From: an uncultured bacterium
GTDB taxonomy: Bacteria > Planctomycetota > Planctomycetia > Pirellulales > UBA1268
NCBI GenBank assembly: GCA_937959175.1
Contig: CALGAS010000468.1
Coordinates: 1 to 8,184 of the forward strand
Length of the DNA stretch: 8,184 nucleotides
Reading direction: 5' to 3'
Shown here: in pieces, positions 1 to 6,367 of the stretch
Layout of the letters: every line of letters begins with the position of its first letter
Numbering within the stretch: the first letter of the stretch is position 1
Made by a program: the position numbers and the translations under genes
The notes under the pieces: model-generated
Databases searched by the model: none
The model's input: the letters and a program-made list of their open reading frames with translations, nothing else
Told to the model about the DNA's origin: nothing

Positions 1-12
1 GGAGCACACTGC

Positions 13-996
13 ATGGGTCTCAACGAGCGGGGCTACACACTCGCCGAGGAACTGATCGAACAGGCCGGCCCGCTCGGAGCCCGCCTCACCGTCTGCGGAG
101 GGGCTCGGCTGCTCGACTGCGGCGTGGTTGCCGCCGGATGCGACGAGCTCGGCCTGGGGATGGCCCGGGTCGCCCTGGGCGGCGCGGGCGAGGTCATTCT
201 CGAAGCCGCCGATGCGGCAAGCGGCGACGCAGCCTGGCCCGGCTGCCCCTGGCCGACGGTGACCGTCCGCAGCGCGGAGGTCGTCGCGGCCTGTCTGGGC
301 TCGCAGTACGCCGGCTGGAAGGTCACCACAGCGGGTTTCTCGGCCATGGCCAGCGGACCGATGCGGGCCGCGATCGGCAAGGAGGACTGTTACGAAAAGA
401 TCTGCAGCCGAGAGCGGCCGGCGGTGGCGGTCGGCCTGCTGGAGACGGCGACCCTGCCCCCCGGCGAGGTCTGCCACGACCTGGCCGCGGAGGCCGGCGT
501 CGCCGTTGAATCGCTGATCCTGCTGGTCGCCCGCACCGCCTCCCGCGCCGGCAGCCTGCAGGTGGTGGCCAGGTCTCTGGAAACCGCCGTCCACAAACTC
601 AACGATCTGGGCTTCGATCTTTCTCGCATTCGCCACGGCGTCGGCAGAGCCCCGCTGCCCCCCGTCGCGGGCGACGACCTCACGGCGATCGGCCTCACCA
701 ACGACGCGGTGCTCTACGGAGGTCGCGTCGAGATCGAGGTGACCGGCGACGACGAGAGCCTGGCCACGCTCGGCCCCCAGGCGGTGAGCCGCGCCTCACC
801 AGCATTCGGCGCGGCCTTCCGCGACATCTTCGAAGCCGCCGGCGGTGATTTCTATGCGATCGATCCGGCCCTCTTCGCACCGGCACGGCTTGAACTGGTC
901 AACGCCGATACCGGCAGCCGCCACGTCTTCGGCGACGTCGAGCCGGCGATCGTCGCTGCCTCGTTTGCCACGGCGACGGCTCCCGCCCGATCATGA
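13..996 (+). CDS. mch: Methenyltetrahydromethanopterin cyclohydrolase (Mch)
   Basis: Cytosolic enzyme that reversibly hydrolyses N5,N10-methenyl-H4MPT to N5-formyl-H4MPT. It is a step of H4MPT-linked C1 transfer, used by methanogens and, for formaldehyde oxidation, by methylotrophic proteobacteria and many planctomycetes. The 327-aa length is normal for the family. Recognisable blocks are CLGSQYAGWKVTT in the first third, ARTASRAGSLQVVARSLETA in the middle and LTNDAVLYGG in the last third. R187 and E190 (R-x-x-E in ARSLE) match the Arg/Glu pair that I recall as catalytically important in the Archaeoglobus enzyme. The start is supported by GGAG at 1-4, 8 nt upstream, and by a family-like N-terminus (MGLNERGYTLAEEL). 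The stop overlaps the next gene's start by ATGA, which implies translational coupling. Upstream genes of the cluster would lie outside the window. The identification is firm; the pathway direction is inferred. Confidence 0.95.
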   Translation: MGLNERGYTLAEELIEQAGPLGARLTVCGGARLLDCGVVAAGCDELGLGMARVALGGAGEVILEAADAASGDAAWPGCPWPTVTVRSAEVVAACLGSQYAGWKVTTAGFSAMASGPMRAAIGKEDCYEKICSRERPAVAVGLLETATLPPGEVCHDLAAEAGVAVESLILLVARTASRAGSLQVVARSLETAVHKLNDLGFDLSRIRHGVGRAPLPPVAGDDLTAIGLTNDAVLYGGRVEIEVTGDDESLATLGPQAVSRASPAFGAAFRDIFEAAGGDFYAIDPALFAPARLELVNADTGSRHVFGDVEPAIVAASFATATAPARS

Positions 997-1877
997 GCAG
1001 CCGCGTCTGCCTCGTCGGCGGCGTCGGCGGCTGGCATGCCCGCCGCCTCGCCGCGGTTCTGGCCGACCGCGGGCTGGCCACCGAATCAGTCGCCTGGGAT
1101 GACCTCGCCGCCACGGTCGAGGCTGGCCGCGTGGCTGTCCGCCCTGAAGCCCTGGCCCGGGCCGATCTGGTCGTGGCCCGCAGCATGCCTGGCTCGGCGT
1201 CGCAGCAGGCCCGCCTGGAGGAGGTGATCTTTCGGATGGACGTGCTCGGCCAGATGGCGGCCTCCGGGACGCCTGTCATCAACCCGCCCCGCAGCCTGGA
1301 GGTGGCGATCGACAAATATCTGACCCTGGCCCGGCTGGCGACGGCCGGCCTGCCCGTCCCGCGAACGCGGGTCGCCCAGACGGCGGCCGCGGCCGAGCAG
1401 TTTCAGAACGAACTCGGCGGCGGGTGCGTGCTCAAGCCGCTGTTTGGCTCAGGCGGCAAGGGACTGGTTCGACTCGAACCTGGCCAGTCGCTCCCGGCGG
1501 GACAGATCGCAGGCGGCGTGATCTACCTCCAGGAGTTCGTCTCGCATCCCGGCTGGGACGCCCGCGTCTTGATGGTCGGCGAGCGGCTGTTTGCCATCCG
1601 GCGGCGGGCGGCGGGCGGCGAGTGGCGAACAAACCTCGCCCTGGGCGGGCAGGCCGAGCCGTTCGAACTGCCGGCCGGATGGGAAGACCTGGCCCGCCGG
1701 GTCGCCGCCGCGGTCGGCGGCTCCCTGGTGGGCGTCGACCTGCTGCCGGGCGAAGACGGTCGCGTGTTCGTCCTCGAGGCCAACGCCGTGCCGGCCTGGC
1801 GAGGTCTTGAGGCCACCCTGGGCGAGCAGGTCAGTGAAGCGATCGCCGACCACCTCGCCAGCCAGGTTGGCCGCTGA
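993..1877 (+). CDS. RimK-like ATP-grasp ligase linked to mch
   Basis: A 294-aa ATP-grasp protein, similar to RimK/MptN-type enzymes that join an amino acid (often glutamate) to a carboxylate through an acyl-phosphate. The N-terminal third is a Rossmann-like preATP-grasp domain (VCLVGGVGGWHARRLA). The nucleotide-binding stretch is CVLKPLFGSGGKG, with K148 and glycine-rich loop 152-157. The Mg-binding end is VGVDLLPG (D249) and LEANAVPAWRGLE (E262, N264), close to the usual E-x-N-x-x-P-G-W. About 290 aa is typical. The start overlaps the mch stop (ATGA), so the two are very probably one operon. From memory, methylotroph H4MPT clusters also carry an ATP-grasp ORF next to mch. A role in H4MPT or methanofuran side-chain glutamylation is therefore plausible but inferred. 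The substrate cannot be read from sequence; ribosomal protein or other carboxylate ligation is the alternative. Confidence 0.9.
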   Translation: MSSRVCLVGGVGGWHARRLAAVLADRGLATESVAWDDLAATVEAGRVAVRPEALARADLVVARSMPGSASQQARLEEVIFRMDVLGQMAASGTPVINPPRSLEVAIDKYLTLARLATAGLPVPRTRVAQTAAAAEQFQNELGGGCVLKPLFGSGGKGLVRLEPGQSLPAGQIAGGVIYLQEFVSHPGWDARVLMVGERLFAIRRRAAGGEWRTNLALGGQAEPFELPAGWEDLARRVAAAVGGSLVGVDLLPGEDGRVFVLEANAVPAWRGLEATLGEQVSEAIADHLASQVGR

Positions 1878-1927
1878 GACCGGGCGGTGGCGGTCGGCCG
1901 ATCGCGCGGCCGGCAGCCTGTGAAGAT

Positions 1928-1957
1928 GGGTAAGCCTTCCGGCTTGAGCCCTGTTTT
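1928..1957 (+). terminator. Candidate weak terminator after the mch operon
   Basis: The hairpin has an inner 5-bp stem AAGCC/GGCTT with a TTCC loop and an outer GGG/CCC stem separated by a small internal loop. It is followed by TGTTTT at 1952-1957. It lies about 50 nt past the stop of the ATP-grasp gene. The U-tract is short and the stem interrupted, so termination is plausible, not certain. Confidence 0.4.
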
Positions 1958-2220
1958 GCCCGACGTTGCGAATCGGACAATTGGGAAATGCGAAACAAGG
2001 CCACTGCCTGATTTCTAGGCAGAGACGAGGCTGCCTCGCCTTCGAGCACCGCTGCCTAGATGCGAGCCAAGGCGATTTCTCGGAGCGCAAGTCGTTGCTG
2101 TGCAAGCACTTCATGCTGTCGCTTGACCTGCCGGAAAGGGTTTGTCGTCCGGCAAAGGCCAAGAGGCCGTTCCGTCGGGATGTCGCTCCGAATCGCCTTC
2201 CCCAGATCCCAGGCTCACAT

Positions 2221-2230
2221 AGGAAAAGGA
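2221..2230 (+). promoter_or_regulatory. Shine-Dalgarno that fixes the start at 2237
   Basis: The sequence AGGAAAAGGA ends 6 nt before ATG 2237. It is the strongest ribosome-binding site in the area. It argues for the 162-aa product and against an in-frame upstream start at 2060, which has no comparable signal and would add 59 residues of uncharacteristic sequence. Confidence 0.75.
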
Positions 2231-2236
2231 ATCCCC

Positions 2237-2725
2237 ATGGCCACAAAGACTGCCGCCCCGATCGCTTCCGACAAGCATGCCGCCACGGCGGTCCTCCAGG
2301 TGGCCGAGCGGCTCTATGCGATGGATCCCGAGTGGGTCGTCTTCTTTCGGGAGGTTCTGGGCGTCGACGGGATCGTGCGGCGAACCTTCAGCGAGCCGGA
2401 GGCCCTGATCCGCTTCGAGTGCTCGCCGCAATATGCCCGTATCCGGGAGATGCTCGACAGCCTGCGGGCCCGGCAGCAAGATCGGCCGGCCGCCAGGGAG
2501 AGCCAGCGGGTGGTCACGGTCCGGATGCCACGATCCCTCCACGAGACCCTCAAGAACGAGGCCGGGCTGCTCCGCGTGAGCGTCAATACGCTCTGCATTT
2601 CCAAGTTGATGAAACTGCTCGACGAGCAGGGCCAGCGGGACCTGACCGGAGGCGACGCCGACGTCGTCCGCGGCCAGAACGCCGCCGGGCGGCCAGCCGA
2701 CAGTGAGGCTGGAGCGGATCTGTAA
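2237..2725 (+). CDS. Small protein with C-terminal ribbon-helix-helix (Arc/HicB-like) domain
   Basis: A 162-aa protein resembling a conserved planctomycete family of unknown role. Residues 15-75 form a charged helical N-terminal region (VLQVAERLYAMDPEWVVFFR and onward). A linker around 76-90 follows. Residues 91-130 look like a ribbon-helix-helix: the beta-strand segment RVVTVRMP (91-98), then SLHETLKNEAGLL and SVNTLCISKL, where the S-V-N-T-L-C turn is typical of HicB/Arc-type antitoxins and repressors. Dimeric DNA binding is the expected activity; the target is unknown. No partner toxin (such as a HicA-like small ORF) is adjacent, so a toxin-antitoxin role is not supported. The start is set by AGGAAAAGGA at 2221-2230. 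The last 30 or so residues are low complexity, and the last eight codons plus stop lie inside the 3' end of the oppositely oriented rnpB. Confidence 0.78.
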   Translation: MATKTAAPIASDKHAATAVLQVAERLYAMDPEWVVFFREVLGVDGIVRRTFSEPEALIRFECSPQYARIREMLDSLRARQQDRPAARESQRVVTVRMPRSLHETLKNEAGLLRVSVNTLCISKLMKLLDEQGQRDLTGGDADVVRGQNAAGRPADSEAGADL

Positions 2726-3121
2726 GCCGGGTTCTGTCTCCGCCTGGCCCTCGAGGAGCCGGACGGATCGCGACCATTTCTCTACGACCGCGGTTGCCCG
2801 CGGCCTCCAGCAGCCTACCCGAAAGGAGTACCGGGGCGGGCCGCCCCGGGCCGCTCGTTGCCGAACGGACACCTTCCTGCTTGGCCTTGCTCCGGGTGGG
2901 GTTTGCCGAGCCAGGCCGGTCACCCGGCCTGCTGGTGAGCTCTTACCTCACCGTTTCACCCTTACCGCCGGGCGAACCCGACGGCGGTTTCCTTTCTGCT
3001 GCACTTTCCCTGACCTCACGGCCGGTGGGCGTTACCCACCACCCTGCCCTGCGGAGCCCGGACTTTCCTCCCGCCGCGTTGCCACGGCCAGCGATCGCCC
3101 GATCCGCTCCAGCTCACTGTC
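2699..3121 (-). ncRNA. rnpB: RNase P RNA, bacterial class A
   Basis: The catalytic RNA of RNase P, which removes the 5' leader from pre-tRNA. Read on the minus strand it carries the hallmark segments: GAGGAAAGTCC (plus-strand 3060-3070), the GGTAAGGGTGAAACGGTG and GGTAAGAGC region, GGAGCAAGGCCAA, GGGTAGGCTGCT, and the 3' signature ACAGAACCCGGCTTAC. Helix P1 closes the molecule: plus-strand 2700-2707 plus 2709-2720 pairs with 3101-3112 plus 3113-3120. This gives 20 bp with one bulged base (2708), and 2699/3121 can add a further pair. At about 423 nt the length fits class A with extended helices. The exact ends are inferred from P1. The 3' end overlaps the convergent ribbon-helix-helix gene by 27 nt. 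No U-tract terminator is seen beyond the 3' end; the long P1 itself may limit read-through or trimming. Confidence 0.96.
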
Positions 3122-3377
3122 TGCACTATTCTAGACCGTCTCGCCGAGTGCTTCTCGAGATCGCCTCGGGACGCACTGCCGCTGAACCGCTTGAACGCCC
3201 GGCGGCTGCTGCGTAGCCTGCATGAGGGGTTTTCGAACTGCGGAACCCCGGTGAATGATTACGAAGAGCGGCGAATGTTTATGCCGCGTCGATCATTCCG
3301 GCGGCGGGTTCGCCACGGGGCACCCCGGGCCGGAAACACGATGGATCAGGGCTGGCAGTCCTCAGCCAGGCAACGAG
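3122..3377. other. Divergent spacer between rnpB and the FHA gene, with two hairpins
   Basis: These 256 nt separate rnpB (minus) from the FHA gene (plus), so they should hold both promoters. Besides the rnpB -10 box, two inverted repeats are visible. GGGGTT 3226-3231 pairs with AACCCC 3244-3249 (12-nt loop). An imperfect long stem at 3253-3298 is built from GAATGAT/ATCATTC (7 bp), CGA/TCG (3 bp) and GCGGC/GCCGC (5 bp) around a 10-nt AT-rich loop. These would lie in the 5' leader of the FHA transcript. No clear plus-strand promoter was found. Confidence 0.5.
3128..3133 (-). promoter_or_regulatory. Putative -10 box of rnpB
   Basis: On the minus strand the hexamer reads TAGAAT, one change from TATAAT. 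It ends 6 nt before the predicted 5' end of rnpB at 3121, the expected -10 to +1 distance. No convincing TTGACA-like -35 is visible at 16-18 nt spacing, so this is a -10-only call. Confidence 0.5.
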
Positions 3378-3806
3378 ATGTACGGCGAACTCCTCCCCCT
3401 CGGCGGCGGCGACCCGATCCCGCTCCTCAAGCCCAAGCTCCTCGTGGGGCGGCGGGAGGGTGCCGATATCGTGCTCCGATTTCCCAACGTCTCGGGCCAC
3501 CACTGCGAACTGTCCCTCCAGGACGGCTACTGGACGATCAAGGATCTCCGCAGCAGCAACGGCACAAAGGTCAACGGGGTCCGCGTGACCGAACAGCGGC
3601 TCGAGCCAGGTGACAAGCTGCGGATCGCCAAGCATGAGTACGAGATCGTCTTCGACCCGGCCCGGCTGGGGGCCACGGCTCCGGCTGCCGAACAGTCGGA
3701 AATGGAGGGCATCTTCGGCCGCTCACTGCTGGAGTCGGCAGGCCTCGAGGTACAACCGCCGGCGTCCCGCTCGCCATCCAGCGGGTCGCGGCGGAACAAG
3801 CTCTGA
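3378..3806 (+). CDS. Small FHA-domain protein
   Basis: A 142-aa protein consisting of one forkhead-associated domain (about residues 1-95) and a low-complexity tail. FHA domains bind phosphothreonine peptides, usually from Ser/Thr kinase substrates. Hallmarks are LLVGRREGADIVL (G24, R25), the SGHHCEL stretch (S39, H42) and SSNGTKVNG (N61, G62, N66, G67), all in canonical order. The start at 3378 gives MYGELLPLGGGDPIPLLKPK, the N-terminus I associate with planctomycete members; an in-frame ATG at 3255 would add 41 residues with no domain character. A weak AGG lies 7 nt upstream. There is no kinase or other effector next door, so its partner is unknown. It is transcribed away from rnpB. A structured leader at 3226-3298 precedes it. 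The domain call is firm, the cellular role unknown. Confidence 0.9.
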   Translation: MYGELLPLGGGDPIPLLKPKLLVGRREGADIVLRFPNVSGHHCELSLQDGYWTIKDLRSSNGTKVNGVRVTEQRLEPGDKLRIAKHEYEIVFDPARLGATAPAAEQSEMEGIFGRSLLESAGLEVQPPASRSPSSGSRRNKL

Positions 3807-3880
3807 CCTTCGTCGCAGGGCACGAATCGGGACTGGCCGGTCATTCGCCAGCAACCGCCGCGGCGGCATACACTCAAGGG

Positions 3881-5017
3881 ATGCCGCGTCCTCGCAAACA
3901 CCGGGTCGAGTTCCGGAAGAATCGTTCCGCCCGCCGTCGCCAGGGTGATCTCACCCGCGATGTCGTCAGCGATCCCGAGCATTATGCCGACCAGGCGGCC
4001 GCTGAGCGGCTCTCGGGAAAGGGTGAACTCACCCGCAAGCGGACGGTCCTCGTCGACGAGGCCTCCGGCGAGGCCGCCGACGGGCTGGCGGCAGCCGCCC
4101 TGGCCGGGGGCTGCTGGCGAGGCCGCGTGCTCCACGTGCACGGACTGGAGAGCATGGTCGAGGCCGAAGACGGGCGGACGGTCCGCTGCACGCTTCGCCG
4201 TGTGCTCCGCACGCTGGCCACCGATCAGCGGCATCCGCTGGCTGCCGGCGACTGGGTGCGGGTCCGCGAGGCAGGCGACGAGGGAACGATCCAGGCCATC
4301 GAACCGCGGCGAACCTCGCTCGACCGAGACAGCCGCGGCCGCCGCCACGTGATCGTCGCCAACGTCGATCAACTGGTAATCGTGGGGAGCGCTGCGGCGC
4401 CAGACCTGAAGCCCGGCCTGATCGACCGGCTGCTTGTCGCCGCCGAACTGGCCGGCATTCGCCCGGTCGTCTGCATCAACAAGGCCGACCTCGTGCCGGC
4501 CGCCAGCCTCGTGCCGGTGGCCGGCGTGTTCGCCCGGATGGGATACCCCGTCGTTATCTGCTCGGCCGCCACCGGCCTCGGCATGGCCCGTTTGACTGCC
4601 GAGCTCCCGGGCCGGGTCACGGCGCTGGTGGGCCAGAGCGGCGTCGGCAAGTCATCGCTGCTCAACGCCCTCGATCCCGGCCTCGGCCTGCCCGTCGGGG
4701 CGGTCAGCCGCGACAACGACAAGGGACGGCACACGACGACCACCGCCCGCCTGCTCCGGCACCGCTGGCAGGGCTGGTTCGTCGACACGCCGGGCGTGCG
4801 TCAGTTCCAGCCGTGGGAGGTGGTGCCGGCGGAAGTACCGGCCGCCTTCCGCGACCTGCGGCCGCTGGCCAATCTCTGCCGGTTTCCCGACTGCACCCAC
4901 GCTCACGAATCCGACTGCGCCGTCAAGGACGCCGTGGCCGATGGCCTCCTCGACACCCGCCGCTGGGAGAGTTGCTGCCAACTCGCCGCCGGTGACGCCC
5001 GGGAGACCGGCGAATGA
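3881..5017 (+). CDS. rsgA: Ribosome small-subunit-dependent GTPase RsgA
   Basis: A circularly permuted GTPase (YjeQ/EngC family) that checks late 30S maturation and releases RbfA. The 378 aa are slightly longer than usual (about 350) because of a basic N-terminus (KHRVEFRKNRSARRR) ahead of the OB-fold (about residues 95-155). The permuted motif order is clear: G4 NKAD 200-203, G5 SAA 228-230, G1 GQSGVGKSS 251-259, and G3 DTPGV 302-306. The C-terminal zinc site is C333-x4-C338-x-H340-x5-C346. All key residues are intact. The start has no ideal Shine-Dalgarno (AAGGG abuts the ATG), but the N-terminal RKNR...DLTR sequence looks like planctomycete homologues. The stop overlaps the hflX start by ATGA, so the two ribosome GTPases are translationally coupled. 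Confidence 0.96.
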   Translation: MPRPRKHRVEFRKNRSARRRQGDLTRDVVSDPEHYADQAAAERLSGKGELTRKRTVLVDEASGEAADGLAAAALAGGCWRGRVLHVHGLESMVEAEDGRTVRCTLRRVLRTLATDQRHPLAAGDWVRVREAGDEGTIQAIEPRRTSLDRDSRGRRHVIVANVDQLVIVGSAAAPDLKPGLIDRLLVAAELAGIRPVVCINKADLVPAASLVPVAGVFARMGYPVVICSAATGLGMARLTAELPGRVTALVGQSGVGKSSLLNALDPGLGLPVGAVSRDNDKGRHTTTTARLLRHRWQGWFVDTPGVRQFQPWEVVPAEVPAAFRDLRPLANLCRFPDCTHAHESDCAVKDAVADGLLDTRRWESCCQLAAGDARETGE

Positions 5018-6363
5018 GAGACGGCCCCCGCGGCACCGCGACCGCCCCCGAACGGGCGATTCTCGTCGGCGTGCTCCTCGAGCCGCCGGTCGATCCGCTC
5101 CACCCGCTCGAGGAACTCGGCGGGCTGGCCGCCACGGCCGGCGCGACCGTGATGGCGGAGTTGGTCCAGCGACGCGATCACCCCGACCAGACCACCTACC
5201 TCGGCAAGGGCAAGCTCGCCGAGCTCGAGGGGCTCGTGGCCCGGCACGATGCCGACCTCGTGATTTTCGACAACGACCTCTCTCCCGCCCAGACCCGCAA
5301 TCTCGAGCGGGCCCTCGGCGTCAAGGTGCTCGACCGTTCGGAGGTGATCCTCGACATCTTCGCAGCGCGGGCTCAGACCCACGAGGCACGCCTCGCGGTC
5401 GAACTGGCCCAGCTGGAGTATTCGCTGCCCCGCCTCAAGCGGATGTGGACGCATCTTTCCCGCCTCAAGATGGGCGTCGGGATGCGGGGGCCGGGTGAGA
5501 AGCAACTGGAAGTCGACCGGCGCCTGGTCGAAAAGCGGATCCACGATCTCAAGACGGAGCTCCACCGGATCCACGGGCGGCGGGAACGGCAGGTGGCCGC
5601 CCGCCGCGGCCATATGACCGTCTCGCTGGTCGGTTACACCAACGCCGGCAAGAGCACGCTGCTCAATGCCCTCACCGGTGCCGAGGAACTGGCCGCCGAC
5701 AAGCTCTTCGCCACCCTCGACACGCGAACCCGTCGCTGGCGGCTCCCCGGCTGGGGGCCGGTGCTGCTCAGCGACACCGTCGGCTTCATCCGCGACCTTC
5801 CCCACCGCCTGATCGCCAGCTTCAAGGCGACGCTCGAGGAGACGCTGCGGGCCGATCTGCTCCTCCACGTAGCGGATGCCTCGAGCCCGCTGGCAGAGGC
5901 CCAGATCGCCGCGGTCAGGGGCGTGTTGATGGAACTCGGCGTGGAAGACAAGGACACCCTGCTGGTGCTCAACAAGATCGATCGGCTCGATGATCCGGCC
6001 GCCCGCGATCGGCTTCTGGCCCGCCATCCGCATGCGGTCGCCATCTCCGCCCGCTCCGGCGCCGGGCTGCCAGCCCTGGCCCAGGCCGCCAGCGACTCGC
6101 TGGGTCGTGCCTTTCATGACATCGACGTCGTCACCGCTCCGGGCAACGGCCGGCTGCTCGCCTGGCTCGGCCGCCATGGCGAGGTGCTCTCTCGCCAGTT
6201 CACAACCGATCAGGTGACGGTGCACTGCCGGATGCCGGCGGCCATGGTGGGCCGGATCGATCCGACCGAGGCAGCCGTGACGCCGCACCAGACCGCCCGA
6301 CCGGCAGGACAGCCGCAAGCCGAGGACGGCCAGCCCGCCTCTCCGCCGGCGGCAGCGGGGTGA
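5014..6363 (+). CDS. hflX: GTPase HflX
   Basis: A ribosome-associated GTPase that binds the 50S subunit and splits stalled 70S ribosomes, mainly under stress. The 449-aa length is in range (E. coli 426). The N-terminal HflX domain carries TYLGKGKLAEL (G64-K67) and the strongly conserved LDRSEVILDIFAARAQT and VELAQLEYSLPRL. The GMRGPGEKQLEVDRR segment and a helical linker follow. The G domain shows G1 GYTNAGKST 207-215, a switch I LFATLDTRTRRW threonine, G3 DTVGF 254-258, G4 NKID 320-323 and G5 SAR 345-347. The last 30 or so residues are Ala/Pro/Gln-rich and probably disordered. It starts inside the rsgA stop and is followed after 4 nt by the SDR gene. Pairing with rsgA suggests a common ribosome-quality operon. 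Confidence 0.97.
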   Translation: MRDGPRGTATAPERAILVGVLLEPPVDPLHPLEELGGLAATAGATVMAELVQRRDHPDQTTYLGKGKLAELEGLVARHDADLVIFDNDLSPAQTRNLERALGVKVLDRSEVILDIFAARAQTHEARLAVELAQLEYSLPRLKRMWTHLSRLKMGVGMRGPGEKQLEVDRRLVEKRIHDLKTELHRIHGRRERQVAARRGHMTVSLVGYTNAGKSTLLNALTGAEELAADKLFATLDTRTRRWRLPGWGPVLLSDTVGFIRDLPHRLIASFKATLEETLRADLLLHVADASSPLAEAQIAAVRGVLMELGVEDKDTLLVLNKIDRLDDPAARDRLLARHPHAVAISARSGAGLPALAQAASDSLGRAFHDIDVVTAPGNGRLLAWLGRHGEVLSRQFTTDQVTVHCRMPAAMVGRIDPTEAAVTPHQTARPAGQPQAEDGQPASPPAAAG

Positions 6364-6367
6364 GCCG

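Larger units (their letters stand above)
1878..2236 (+). other. Gene-free spacer rich in inverted repeats
   Basis: These 359 nt hold no convincing gene. From about 1950 on, composition is less GC-rich than the flanking genes. Inverted repeats seen by eye are CGGCCG 1895-1900 with 1907-1912; the terminator-like hairpin 1928-1951; CTGCCT 2004-2009 with AGGCAG 2017-2022; CGAGG 2026-2030 with CCTCG 2034-2038; CGCCTT 2037-2042 with AAGGCG 2069-2074; and TGCCGG 2129-2134 with CCGGCA 2149-2154. CTGCCT occurs three times (2004, 2031, 2052) and GATTTCT twice (2010, 2074). Such density could mean a structured leader for the downstream gene or an unrecognised small RNA. It matches no riboswitch or RNA family that I know. 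An open frame runs across it but has no start signal and no recognisable protein. Confidence 0.5.

Noticed and set aside
1466..1480. GGTTCGACTCGAACC, resembling a tRNA T-arm
   Set aside because: The loop is 5 nt rather than 7, no acceptor, D or anticodon arms surround it, and it sits in the ATP-grasp coding frame (LVRLEP).
2124..2152. TTGACC as a possible -35 box for the ribbon-helix-helix gene
   Set aside because: No -10-like hexamer lies 16-18 nt downstream; the sequence there is GC-rich and forms a hairpin arm.
1966..2706. A 246-codon plus-strand open frame through the spacer and the ribbon-helix-helix gene
   Set aside because: It is out of frame with the supported gene and gives an Arg/Gly/Ala-rich product without motifs.
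2237..2725. Ribbon-helix-helix protein as a HicB/Arc-type antitoxin
   Set aside because: No small toxin-like ORF is next to it; the flanks are a structured spacer and rnpB.
2703..3216. Two plus-strand open frames across the rnpB locus
   Set aside because: The region is explained fully by RNase P RNA on the minus strand; the translations are low complexity with no start signal.
3527..4372. A 281-codon minus-strand open frame across the FHA gene and rsgA start
   Set aside because: It is antisense to two well-supported genes, with no recognisable protein features.
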